DNA of 9,610 nucleotides, from NCBI GenBank assembly GCA_020048295.1, contig JAIFMT010000026.1, positions 1 to 9,610 on the forward strand. The letters are read 5' to 3'. The notes beneath the pieces were generated by a model, which did not search any database, was not told where the DNA came from, and saw only the letters and a list, made by a program, of their open reading frames with translations. Position numbers and translations under genes: made by a program. Below are positions 1-7,965 of this stretch, in pieces; position 1 is the stretch's first letter, and each line of letters starts with the position of its first letter. Origin of the DNA: Rhodoferax sp. Lineage in GTDB: Bacteria > Pseudomonadota > Gammaproteobacteria > Burkholderiales > Burkholderiaceae.

Positions 1-652
1 CCAGCCCCAGCAACACTGAGGGCAGTGTGGCCAGCAGCACAATTTGCCCATGGCGCAGCACAGCTTGCCAAAACACATCGCTGCGGTTGGCGTACTCTTT
101 CAGCAGCGACAGATCATTGCCCCAGCCCAAGCCCAACACCACCAGGCTGGGCAAGGCCAGACCGAGCCAGACCGCGGAGCGTCCCATGCTGCTGGCGGGC
201 AGCTGGCGCAAGGCATCCAGACTGACCAGCAAAGCCAAACCCAGCAGGCTCCAAAAACCAGCCCCAAAAGAAGTGCGCGCGTAAGGCGATTCGGTCAGTG
301 CGACCTGGCTGGCATGTTGCCCAGCCAGCGCCAGCAAGGCCGCCACCCCTAAAGCCATTAGCACCAACACCACCCCTGGCATCGCCCAGCCCGGTTGCGC
401 AGATCTATCCTGACCAAACCCGACATGGTCAGGCCAAGCCGGCGCGCAACGGCTGCGCACCCCACAGGCCAACGGCGCCACCAGCAACAAAGTCAGCGCC
501 ACAGCCCACCCAACAGTGGGTGACAGCAACTGCGCCAAGCCCAGCGGCTCGCCCGACATCAGCCGATTGGGAGCAACCCGCACCAGCGGTAAAAACAATG
601 CCGTCCCCATGCCGAGCGCACCGCACACCGCCCACACCGGATTGAGCTGCAT
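1..652 (-). CDS. yehY: Osmoprotectant ABC transporter permease, YehY-like (partial, C-terminus outside window)
   Basis: Inner-membrane permease of a glycine-betaine/osmoprotectant ABC importer. The first 217 codons are present; the gene runs off the left edge (E. coli YehY is about 385 residues). The reading frame is open throughout. It matches YehY as I remember it: an N-terminal LNPV segment, then APNRLMSGE (27-35), ARTSFGAGFW (125-134) and a highly conserved NDLSLLKEYANR (179-190) that leads into the permease core. Hydrophobic stretches at about 6-24, 46-63, 92-110, 132-146 and 160-177 look like membrane helices, which fits the extra N-terminal helices of YehY/YehW permeases. The start is ATG at 652, with GAGG 7 nt upstream (660-663). 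It lies 49 bp downstream of the binding-protein gene on the same strand, the E. coli osmF-yehY order. The ATPase (yehX) and second permease (yehW) would be expected further left. Confidence 0.9.
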   Translation of the reverse strand, partial: MQLNPVWAVCGALGMGTALFLPLVRVAPNRLMSGEPLGLAQLLSPTVGWAVALTLLLVAPLACGVRSRCAPAWPDHVGFGQDRSAQPGWAMPGVVLVLMALGVAALLALAGQHASQVALTESPYARTSFGAGFWSLLGLALLVSLDALRQLPASSMGRSAVWLGLALPSLVVLGLGWGNDLSLLKEYANRSDVFWQAVLRHGQIVLLATLPSVLLGL

Positions 653-701
653 GCACTGGCCTCAGCGGAGCGACAAGGACACGGATGATGAAGAAGCGGA
701 C

Positions 702-1637
702 TTACTTGATGAAGCCCTTGCTGCGCAAATAGTCGCCCGCCACCTTGCGTGCATCCACGCCTTCGAGCTGAATGCGGGCATTGAGCTGCTGCAACGTCAC
801 CGTGTCAAGCGACTTGAAGATCGGTGCCAGCACCGTGGCAATGCTCGGGTTGGCTTTGAGCACGGCTTCGCGCACCAACGGGGCCGGCGCATACACCGGC
901 TGCGCGCCTTTGGGGTCCTGCATGATGACCAAACCCATGGCCGCCACCGGACCGTCGGTGCCGTAAGCCATGGCGGCGTTGACCCCCGAGGTCTTTTCGG
1001 CGGCTGCCCGAATGGTGGCCGCAGTGTCGCCGCCAGCCAGAATCAGCGTTTGATCGGGGCGCAGTTTGAAGTCATAAGCTGCAGCAAACGACGGCATGGC
1101 ATCCGGGCGCTCCATGAATTCGGCCGATGCTGCCAGCTTGAACGGGCCGCTACCAGCAGCAAACTTGGCCAGGTCATCCAGCGTTTTCAGTTTGTTGGCA
1201 CTGGCCACGTCTTTGCGCACCGCAATCGCCCAGGTGTTGTTGGCACTGGCGGGCTCCAGCCAGACGATCTTGTTGCGCTCCAGGTCCATTTTTTTGACCA
1301 GCTCATAGCCCGCGCGCAGCTCACGCCAGGCCTTGTTGCCCTCGTCGCCCAGCATGAAGGCACCGTTGCCGGTGTATTCGGGGTACAGGTCTATTTCACC
1401 TGCCAGCAGCGCGGTGCGCACCACCTTGGTGTTGCCGGTGGCCACCCGGTTGTCCACCTTGAGGCCACTGGCCTCCAGCGCCAGCACCACCAGATTGCCC
1501 AGCAGCTTGCCTTCGGTGTCAATTTTGGAGCCCACCCGCACGGGCACGGTAGCTTGGGCTTGCAGGCTGCCATGGGCTCCCAGCAACAGGGTCAGGCCTG
1601 CGGCCAACAATACAGAACGACGCCAGGGTTTCAACAT
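702..1637 (-). CDS. osmF: Osmoprotectant-binding periplasmic protein OsmF/YehZ
   Basis: Solute-binding protein (311 residues) of a quaternary-amine/betaine ABC importer of the OpuAC-like family. The N-terminus is a classic Sec signal: KPWRR, a hydrophobic core at about 9-20, and a likely signal peptidase I site after AQA (27-29). There is no lipobox cysteine. The mature part begins with VRVGSKIDTEGKLLGN and carries EIDLYPEYTGNGAF (81-94), ANNTWAIAVR (132-141), FKLAASAEF, GVNAAMAYGTDGPVAAMGL and YAPAPLVRE, all strongly similar to E. coli YehZ/OsmF across its whole length. The start ATG at 1637 has GAAAGG 5 nt upstream (1643-1648). The gene precedes the yehY-like permease on the same strand. 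In E. coli the homologous system is a low-affinity betaine transporter under RpoS; the ligand and regulation here are not shown by the sequence. Confidence 0.94.
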   Translation of the reverse strand: MLKPWRRSVLLAAGLTLLLGAHGSLQAQATVPVRVGSKIDTEGKLLGNLVVLALEASGLKVDNRVATGNTKVVRTALLAGEIDLYPEYTGNGAFMLGDEGNKAWRELRAGYELVKKMDLERNKIVWLEPASANNTWAIAVRKDVASANKLKTLDDLAKFAAGSGPFKLAASAEFMERPDAMPSFAAAYDFKLRPDQTLILAGGDTAATIRAAAEKTSGVNAAMAYGTDGPVAAMGLVIMQDPKGAQPVYAPAPLVREAVLKANPSIATVLAPIFKSLDTVTLQQLNARIQLEGVDARKVAGDYLRSKGFIK

Positions 1638-1796
1638 ACTTGCCTTTCAAAATGAGGGGGGGTTGCGAGCGCGGCAGAAGGATAAGCCAAATTCAATAGC
1701 CCCGAAGCGCTCTGCGCAAAGCTTGGCTGATAAATTGCCTGTTCCCAATGCGATACTTGTCAGGTTTTTTACTGATCCCCCAACCGCTGGCCGCCC
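1638..1796. promoter_or_regulatory. Divergent intergenic region between osmF and the hemerythrin kinase
   Basis: This 159-bp gap separates two divergently transcribed genes, so it should hold promoters for both. On the plus strand the best match I see is an extended -10, TG-C-GATACT (1749-1757), about 40 nt before the kinase ATG, with only a poor -35 (GATAAA at 1729-1734). On the minus strand I find no convincing sigma-70 or sigma-S promoter, only the Shine-Dalgarno-like GAAAGG of osmF. No clear operator palindrome was found. An in-frame TGA at 1773-1775 fixes the kinase start to 1797. Confidence 0.4.
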
Positions 1797-4700
1797 ATGT
1801 TTGAGATTTTTCCCTGGAACAGTCATCTTGAAACAGGCATTGATGTCATTGATGAACAGCACCGCAAACTGGTGCAGTTGATCAACCGCCTGGCCCAGCA
1901 GCACGTGCAAGGCGGCACACAGGATGAGGTGGCGGCCATTCTGGGTGAGCTGGCCGACTACGCCGTCTACCATTTCAAGACCGAAGAAGCCATTTGGCAA
2001 GACGCGCTGGCGGGAGACGACTGGTTGGCACAGCACGTGATCGGTCACCAAAAGTTTTTTGATCACATTTTGGCCTTGCAGTCGGGGCAGCGGCCGTTTC
2101 AGGCGGTGCTGGATGACCTGTTTGCCTACCTGACCCAATGGCTGGCCTACCATATTCTTGACAACGACAAGCGCATGGCGCTGGCAGTCAGGGCCATTGA
2201 AGCAGGCAAAAGCATTGCCGATGCCCGACAGCAGGCTGACGAGCAAATGCGCGGCGCCACCGCCACGCTGATCCAGACCGTGCTGGCCATGTACCAAACT
2301 GTGTCTGCGCAAGCCATTGAGCTGATGCACGAAAAGCTGGCACGTCAGCATGCCCAGCAAGCCTTGCAAACCAGTGAAGCGCGCTGGGATTCCCTGCTCA
2401 GCGCCCCCGCGCACAAGCCACAGCAATGGTCATTAGCCGAGCAACGCATGCACGCCGTGCTGGACAAAGCGCCGGTGGGTCTGGCTGCGGCCGATATCCA
2501 CACCGGCCGCTTTGTGTTTGTCAACGAGTATTTTTGCCAGCTTTTGGGCTACAGCCGCGACGATGCGTTGCAACTTAGCCCAGCGCGTATTCACCCGCCC
2601 GAAACTCTGCCGCGCATTGAGGCTGACTTTGCCAAAATCAACGCTGGCAATCCCCCCGGCCCCATGGAACTGCCGGTGCTGCGCCAGGATGGCAGCCAGT
2701 TTGTGGCTGATATTCAGCGCATTCCAATGGAAATTAACGGCCAGCCGGCCCTGCTGGGTATCTTTACCGACATCACTGCCCGGTTGCAGGCAAGCCACGC
2801 CCTGGCCAACAGTGAATCGCACCTGCGCACCCTGGTGGACACCATTCCCGACCTGATCTGGCTCAAAGACACCCAAGGCGTTTACCTGTCGTGCAACCCG
2901 TCGTTTGAGCGGTTTTTTGGTGCCACTGAAGCTGCCATTGTGGGCAAGACCGATGACGACTTCGTGGATGCCGAACTGGCAGACTCGTTTCGTCACCACG
3001 ACCAGGCGGCCATGGCGGCGCAAAAGCCCACGGTCAATGAAGAGTGGGTGACCTTTGCCAGCGACGGCCACCGCGCCCTTTTGGAGACCACCAAGGTGCC
3101 CATGCTGGGTGCCGACGGCCGCATTCTGGGTGTGCTGGGCATCAGCCACGACATGACCGAGCAGCGGCGCATGCAAGACGAGCTGGCCATGCACCGCCAG
3201 CACCTGGAAACCCTGGTGGACACCCGAACTGTCGAACTGCAAGCTGCCAACCACCGTCTGAGCGTGAGCGACGAACGCCTCACCGCCATGCTGGCCATCA
3301 GTCAGGCCATGAGCCACCTGACCGAAGCCCAAGTGCTGCAACAAGGTGCCGACGTGGCGGCGCGCATTACGACCAGCCAATCTGGCTACGCCAGCCTGGA
3401 CGGTGCTGATCCCTGTGCCAAGCAGCTGCCCGCCCAATTGTGCGTACCCATTTACAGCGATACGCAATGCGTGCTGCAACTGTGTGTGGCTGGAAAAACC
3501 GGTGCTTACACCAATGCAGACACCGAACAGCTGCGTCTGGTGGGCAATGATTTGTGGGCGCTGGTGCGCCGCCACCGCACTGAGCACGCTTTAGCCGAAG
3601 CCAAAGAGGCCGCCGAGGCTGCCAGTCGCACCAAGAGCGCGTTTTTGTCCAACATGAGCCACGAGATTCGCACGCCGCTCAACGCCATCATCGGTTTTGC
3701 CCAAGTGCTGACGCGAGATGAGGCGTTGGGGTCGCGCCAACTGGACCAGGCACGCATCATTGTGCAAAGTGGGCAGCACTTGCTCGACTTGATCAACGAT
3801 GTGCTGGACATCTCCAAAATCGAGGCCGGCAAACTCACCCTGACGCCAACGGACTTCAAACTTCACGACCTGCTGACCGATCTGACCCAGATGTTTGGCA
3901 TGCGCGCAGAGGCCAAAGGCCTGCATATGGCGTACCAGGTACAGACCGACGTACCCAACGATGTACGCGCCGACGAAAGCAAGCTGCGCCAGGTACTGAT
4001 CAACCTGCTGGGCAACGCCATCAAGTTCACCGCACAGGGTCAAATCAGCCTTCGTGCCAGTCTGGCGCTGGCACCACCAGGAACGGACAACCTCATCCTG
4101 CGCGTTGAAATTGAAGACACCGGGCCCGGTATTGGCTTGCATGAGCAGCAACGCCTGTTCACCCCATTTGAGCAAACACAGGCAGGACATCACAGCGGCG
4201 GCACAGGCCTGGGACTGAGCATCAGCAAGCGCCTGGTGGGGCTGATGGGAGGCCACATTGGACTGGACAGTCAACCGGGTAAAGGCAGCGTTTTTTACAT
4301 CGAGTTGCCTGTTTCCCGTGCGACGCAGACCCCTGAACGCTTCACCAGCCAATGGAGTGGCGTTACCGGCCTGGCTCCCGGCAGTGCCCCGGTGCGCCTG
4401 CTGATCACCGACGACATGTCCGACAACCGGCGCCTGCTACAAGATGTATTGCGCCCCCTGGGCTTTGAGCTGATGCCTGCCAGCAACGGACAGGAAGCCC
4501 TGGAACTGTTGTCAGCCTGGCAACCCGATGCGGTGCTGATGGACATGCGCATGCCGGTGATGGACGGTTTTGAAGCCACACGGCGTATCAAAGCCTTGCC
4601 CGACGACCAACGGGTGCCGGTCATTGCCGTCACCGCCAGCGCCTTTGACGACGACATGAAGGCGGTGTTTGCCTGCGGTGTCGATGCCTATGTGCGCAAG

Positions 4701-5030
4701 CCGGTGCGCACTGAAGAATTGCTTGAAGCGCTGGCTCAGGTGCTGGGCCTGAGCTACACCTACAGCCAGGCCGTGCCAGCCGCTGATCCACCGCACCGCC
4801 TGGCAGGCCCACAAGACCTGGCCACCCTGCCTGCCGAGCTGCGTCTTAGCCTGTACCAGGCCGTGCATGCCGGCGACATGACCCGGTTTCTCTCGCATGT
4901 GAGCGCCATTGCAAGCTTTGACAGCGCCATCGCCATCGGCCTGCAACGCCTGGCTGACGATTACCAGTACGAACAGCTTGAAGCCCTGCTGACGCCCGAT
5001 GCCCCCTTGACCCCTGGAGCTATCCCATGA
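1797..5030 (+). CDS. Soluble hybrid histidine kinase with N-terminal hemerythrin domain (Hr-PAS-PAS-GAF-HisKA-HATPase-REC)
   Basis: A 1077-residue hybrid sensor kinase with no membrane segment, so cytoplasmic. Hemerythrin domain, about 1-130: W7, H22 (DEQH), H59 and E63 (HFKTE), H80 and H84 (HVIGH), and H119 and D124 (HILDND) supply all seven diiron ligands. Such domains bind O2 and can respond to NO, redox state or iron. Two PAS domains follow (about 214-330 and 340-455), then a coiled coil (455-490) and a shortened GAF (487-592). HisKA carries SHEIRTP with H622. The ATPase has the N box (N736/N740), G1 DTGPGIG (774-780) and G2 GGTGLGL (801-807). The receiver (867-980) has D872/D873, phospho-acceptor D916, T946 and K968. 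A helical tail (about 1000-1065) lacks an obvious HPt motif. ATG at 1797 is the only start after the in-frame TGA at 1773; no good Shine-Dalgarno is visible. The stop overlaps the next start (ATGA). Confidence 0.93.
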   Translation: MFEIFPWNSHLETGIDVIDEQHRKLVQLINRLAQQHVQGGTQDEVAAILGELADYAVYHFKTEEAIWQDALAGDDWLAQHVIGHQKFFDHILALQSGQRPFQAVLDDLFAYLTQWLAYHILDNDKRMALAVRAIEAGKSIADARQQADEQMRGATATLIQTVLAMYQTVSAQAIELMHEKLARQHAQQALQTSEARWDSLLSAPAHKPQQWSLAEQRMHAVLDKAPVGLAAADIHTGRFVFVNEYFCQLLGYSRDDALQLSPARIHPPETLPRIEADFAKINAGNPPGPMELPVLRQDGSQFVADIQRIPMEINGQPALLGIFTDITARLQASHALANSESHLRTLVDTIPDLIWLKDTQGVYLSCNPSFERFFGATEAAIVGKTDDDFVDAELADSFRHHDQAAMAAQKPTVNEEWVTFASDGHRALLETTKVPMLGADGRILGVLGISHDMTEQRRMQDELAMHRQHLETLVDTRTVELQAANHRLSVSDERLTAMLAISQAMSHLTEAQVLQQGADVAARITTSQSGYASLDGADPCAKQLPAQLCVPIYSDTQCVLQLCVAGKTGAYTNADTEQLRLVGNDLWALVRRHRTEHALAEAKEAAEAASRTKSAFLSNMSHEIRTPLNAIIGFAQVLTRDEALGSRQLDQARIIVQSGQHLLDLINDVLDISKIEAGKLTLTPTDFKLHDLLTDLTQMFGMRAEAKGLHMAYQVQTDVPNDVRADESKLRQVLINLLGNAIKFTAQGQISLRASLALAPPGTDNLILRVEIEDTGPGIGLHEQQRLFTPFEQTQAGHHSGGTGLGLSISKRLVGLMGGHIGLDSQPGKGSVFYIELPVSRATQTPERFTSQWSGVTGLAPGSAPVRLLITDDMSDNRRLLQDVLRPLGFELMPASNGQEALELLSAWQPDAVLMDMRMPVMDGFEATRRIKALPDDQRVPVIAVTASAFDDDMKAVFACGVDAYVRKPVRTEELLEALAQVLGLSYTYSQAVPAADPPHRLAGPQDLATLPAELRLSLYQAVHAGDMTRFLSHVSAIASFDSAIAIGLQRLADDYQYEQLEALLTPDAPLTPGAIP

Positions 5031-7948
5031 ACAGCCCTGGCCATGCGCCCAGCGTGATGGTGGTGGACGACACCCCCGCCAACCTGAAACTGCTTGACGA
5101 CATGCTGCGCCGCCAGGGCTACCGGGTGCTGCAGTTTCCACGCGGTGCGCTGGCACTGCGCGCCGCGCAACATAACCCGCCCGACCTGATCCTGCTGGAT
5201 GTGATGATGCCCGATATGGACGGCTTTGAAGTCTGCCGCCAACTCAAAAGCCACGACAGCCTGCGTGCTGTGCCAGTGATCTTCATCAGTGCCCTGACCG
5301 ACTCGCCCAGCAAGGTCAAAGCATTTGCCGCAGGCGCAGTGGACTATGTGTCAAAACCTTTTCAGGAAGAAGAAGTGCTGGCCCGGGTGGGCACCCACCT
5401 GAAGCTGTTTCAAATGCAGCGCCATCTGCAAGACCAGAAACAGCTGCTTGAAACCCTGGTGCAACAGCGCACCGCCGACTTGATGCGTGCGCAGCAAGTG
5501 GCACGCGTGGGCAGCTGGACGCTCGACATGCACACCCACGAGCTGCAGTGGTCAGCGCAAACCTACCGTATGTTTGGCGTACCCTTAAGCCAGACCCTGA
5601 ACCTGGAGCTGATGGTCAACCTGGTCTTCCCGCCAGACCGTGAGCTGTTTGAAGAGGCCTGGCTGCATGCACTGCGTGGTGCGGTTTATGACGTGGAGCA
5701 CCGGGTTGAGATTGACGGGCAAATTTACTGGATGCGCGAGCGCGCCGAGTTTGAACTCAATGCACAGGGTGAGCCAATTCGTGCGCTGGGCACGGTGCAA
5801 GACATTACCGAAAGCAAAGCCGATGCTCTGGCGCTGGACAACGAGCGCCTGCGCCTGCAAAACGCGGTGGATGCTGCTCGAGCGGGCACCTGGGAGTGGG
5901 AGGTGCAAAGCGGCATCAACCGCTACAACGCCCGGGCCGCTGCCATCTTGGGGTACGAGGTGCCCAGCCTGCAGCAAGGCAGCTACCAGGATTACGTGAA
6001 CTGGATTCACCCCGACGACCGCGCCCTGGAGCAGCGCCAGATGCAGCAGCACCTGCGCGGCGAGTTGCCACACTATGAGGCAGAGTTACGCCTGCTCCAC
6101 CGCGACGGCCACTACGTCTGGTGCCGCAGCCTGGGCCGGGTGATGCAGCGCGATGCCAGCGGCAAACCCCTGCTGGTCGCGGGTATTTGCGTTGACATAT
6201 CCGAGCAGAAAAACCACCGCGAACACATTGACTACATCACCCACCACGACGCACTGACGGGCTTGCCCAACCGCAACCGCTTTGTGGCGCGCCTGGCACA
6301 GACCATGGTCACCTGCGAGGCTGCTGGGCAGCGCCTGGGTGTGGCCTACCTTGACCTGGACGGATTTTCTGCCATCAACGAAACCCATGGCCGTGAACTG
6401 GGCAGCCAGCTGATCGTCGAAGTCAGCCGCCGGCTGGTGGGTGCTGTTGCCGATGGACATTACCTGGCGCACATTGGCGGAGACGAGTTCGCCGTGATCC
6501 TGCAAGAACTGTCCGAACCGGATGTCCAGCTGGTTCCGGTCAAGCGCCTGCTCGATGCCATCGCACGTCCGCTCAACTTGATGGGTTTGACCCTGCACAT
6601 GACTGCCAGCCTGGGGCTCACGCTTTACCCACAACAGGACAAGGTCGATGCCGAACAGCTGCTGCGACAAGCCGACCAAGCCATGTACCTGGCCAAACTG
6701 GCTGGCAAAAACCGTCTCCACTTGTTTGACCCGGTGAATGACGAGTCCACCCGCGAGCGCTTTTTGCGCATTGACGAAATTCGTCTGGCCCTGCTGCGCC
6801 AGGAGTTTGTGCTGTATTACCAGCCCAAGGTGCACTTGAGTGCGGGTAATGTGATTGGCTATGAAGCGCTGATCCGCTGGCAACACCCGCAGCAAGGTTT
6901 GCTGGCCCCGGGGCTTTTCATTCCTGCGCTGGACCGCCACCCGCTGGCCATTGCGCTGGGTGACTGGGTCATTGAAGCAGCTCTGCGGCAGCTGGCGTTG
7001 TGGAAGTCTCAGGGCCTGAACACCCGTGTGAGTGTCAATATTGACAGCCAGCAACTGCACGACCCCGAATTTGCCGATCGCCTGCAGCGCCAGCTGGCCG
7101 CGCAGCCCACCGTGCTGCCCTGCCAATTGGAGTTGGAAATTCTGGAAACCGGAGCGCTGGAGAACATGCAGCAGGTGTCAACCCTGATTCGTCGGCTGCA
7201 GGATATGGGCATTGAATGCGCGCTGGACGACTTTGGCACCGGCTACTCGTCGCTGACATTCCTGAAGCAGCTGGCCGCCCACACCATCAAGATTGACCAG
7301 AGCTTTGTGCGTGGCATGCTCGACGACGCTGAACATGCGGCCATTGTCAACAGTATCCTGGGACTGGCACGCAATTTTGATCGCATCGCGCTGGCCGAAG
7401 GCATCGAGACCGAGGCCATGGGCCAGACATTGATCGAGTTTGGCTGCCAGTTTGGTCAGGGTTACGCCATTGCCCGGCCCATGCCGGCCGCTGCGGTGTT
7501 GAACTGGCTCACCCTGTGGCAGCCACCTTTGAGTTGGACGCAGGCCAATGCGGTGAGCCCGCGCGACATTCCGGTGCTGCTGGCAGAGGTGGAGCATCGC
7601 GCCTGGCTGGCCCAGGTGCTGGCTTTTGCGCGCCAACGCAAGGGTTTACCGACACCCGACACCAACACCCGCAATTGCCGCTTTAGCCACTGGTTGAACA
7701 AAACCGCTACCCAGCTGCGATTTGCAGAAAGCGGTGTATTTGCAAAACTCACTGCTGACCACGCAGCCTTGCACCAGCAAGCCCATTTACTGGTGGCCTG
7801 CGCCCATACAGAAGACCCGTCTGTTGTGGCGCAAGGCGTGCTTGGCCTGCAGCAGCTCAGTGACGCCTTGCTGACCGAAACGCATCATCTCCGCCAGCAA
7901 AAGCCTCACCCGCAATGGGAAAACTCAGGTTTTGGTGACGAGGTGTGA
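5027..7948 (+). CDS. Response-regulator c-di-GMP phosphodiesterase: REC-PAS-PAS-GGDEF(degenerate)-EAL-CZB
   Basis: A 973-residue cytoplasmic protein predicted to turn over c-di-GMP. Receiver 10-125: D14/D15, phospho-acceptor D58, S88, K110. PAS domains lie at about 156-265 and 270-395; the second is PAS_3-like (WIHPDD, then a PAC motif ending DISEQK). GGDEF domain 400-565: the signature GGDEF is intact (484-488), but the usual FK lysine is S448, the GD aspartate is S460 and no RxxD inhibitory site precedes it, so synthesis is doubtful. EAL domain about 580-830 keeps E613-A-L, N671, E704/E707, DDFGTGYSS (734-742), K755, E791 and QGY (811-813), so hydrolysis is likely. A C-terminal CZB zinc-binding domain (about 845-955) shows H857, C884 (NCRFSHW), H912 and H916. 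GGAG (5016-5019) sits 7 nt before ATG 5027. The ATGA overlap with the kinase suggests translational coupling and makes that kinase its likely phosphodonor. Confidence 0.93.
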   Translation: MNSPGHAPSVMVVDDTPANLKLLDDMLRRQGYRVLQFPRGALALRAAQHNPPDLILLDVMMPDMDGFEVCRQLKSHDSLRAVPVIFISALTDSPSKVKAFAAGAVDYVSKPFQEEEVLARVGTHLKLFQMQRHLQDQKQLLETLVQQRTADLMRAQQVARVGSWTLDMHTHELQWSAQTYRMFGVPLSQTLNLELMVNLVFPPDRELFEEAWLHALRGAVYDVEHRVEIDGQIYWMRERAEFELNAQGEPIRALGTVQDITESKADALALDNERLRLQNAVDAARAGTWEWEVQSGINRYNARAAAILGYEVPSLQQGSYQDYVNWIHPDDRALEQRQMQQHLRGELPHYEAELRLLHRDGHYVWCRSLGRVMQRDASGKPLLVAGICVDISEQKNHREHIDYITHHDALTGLPNRNRFVARLAQTMVTCEAAGQRLGVAYLDLDGFSAINETHGRELGSQLIVEVSRRLVGAVADGHYLAHIGGDEFAVILQELSEPDVQLVPVKRLLDAIARPLNLMGLTLHMTASLGLTLYPQQDKVDAEQLLRQADQAMYLAKLAGKNRLHLFDPVNDESTRERFLRIDEIRLALLRQEFVLYYQPKVHLSAGNVIGYEALIRWQHPQQGLLAPGLFIPALDRHPLAIALGDWVIEAALRQLALWKSQGLNTRVSVNIDSQQLHDPEFADRLQRQLAAQPTVLPCQLELEILETGALENMQQVSTLIRRLQDMGIECALDDFGTGYSSLTFLKQLAAHTIKIDQSFVRGMLDDAEHAAIVNSILGLARNFDRIALAEGIETEAMGQTLIEFGCQFGQGYAIARPMPAAAVLNWLTLWQPPLSWTQANAVSPRDIPVLLAEVEHRAWLAQVLAFARQRKGLPTPDTNTRNCRFSHWLNKTATQLRFAESGVFAKLTADHAALHQQAHLLVACAHTEDPSVVAQGVLGLQQLSDALLTETHHLRQQKPHPQWENSGFGDEV

Positions 7949-7965
7949 CCTGCCCTGGCCATCTG

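Noticed and set aside
27..645. Several plus-strand open frames at the left end
   Set aside because: They lie antisense to the yehY-like permease; proline/alanine-rich translations are typical of shadow frames.
429..656. Alternative minus-strand frame starting with GTG at 656
   Set aside because: The adjacent frame starting at ATG 652 is open to the window edge and encodes a clear YehY-like permease; this one is only a short out-of-frame stretch.
516..1655. Long open frame (379 codons) on the plus strand across the osmF gene
   Set aside because: It is antisense to osmF, which has clear full-length homology and a signal peptide. The plus-strand translation is rich in H, R, Q and G without any recognisable domain, as expected of a shadow frame in GC-rich DNA.
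1723..1757. TTGGCT or TTGCCT as a -35 for GATACT (1752-1757)
   Set aside because: Spacing would be 23 or 11 bp, outside the usual 16-18; only the extended -10 reading was kept, at low confidence.
2433..3587. Minus-strand open frame of 384 codons inside the hybrid kinase
   Set aside because: It is antisense to PAS/GAF-coding sequence with strong domain matches; the low-complexity translation (H, Q, G, V rich) shows no family and no ribosome binding site was evident.
6086..7126. Minus-strand open frame of 346 codons inside the phosphodiesterase gene
   Set aside because: It is a shadow of the GGDEF/EAL coding frame, with no recognisable motifs.
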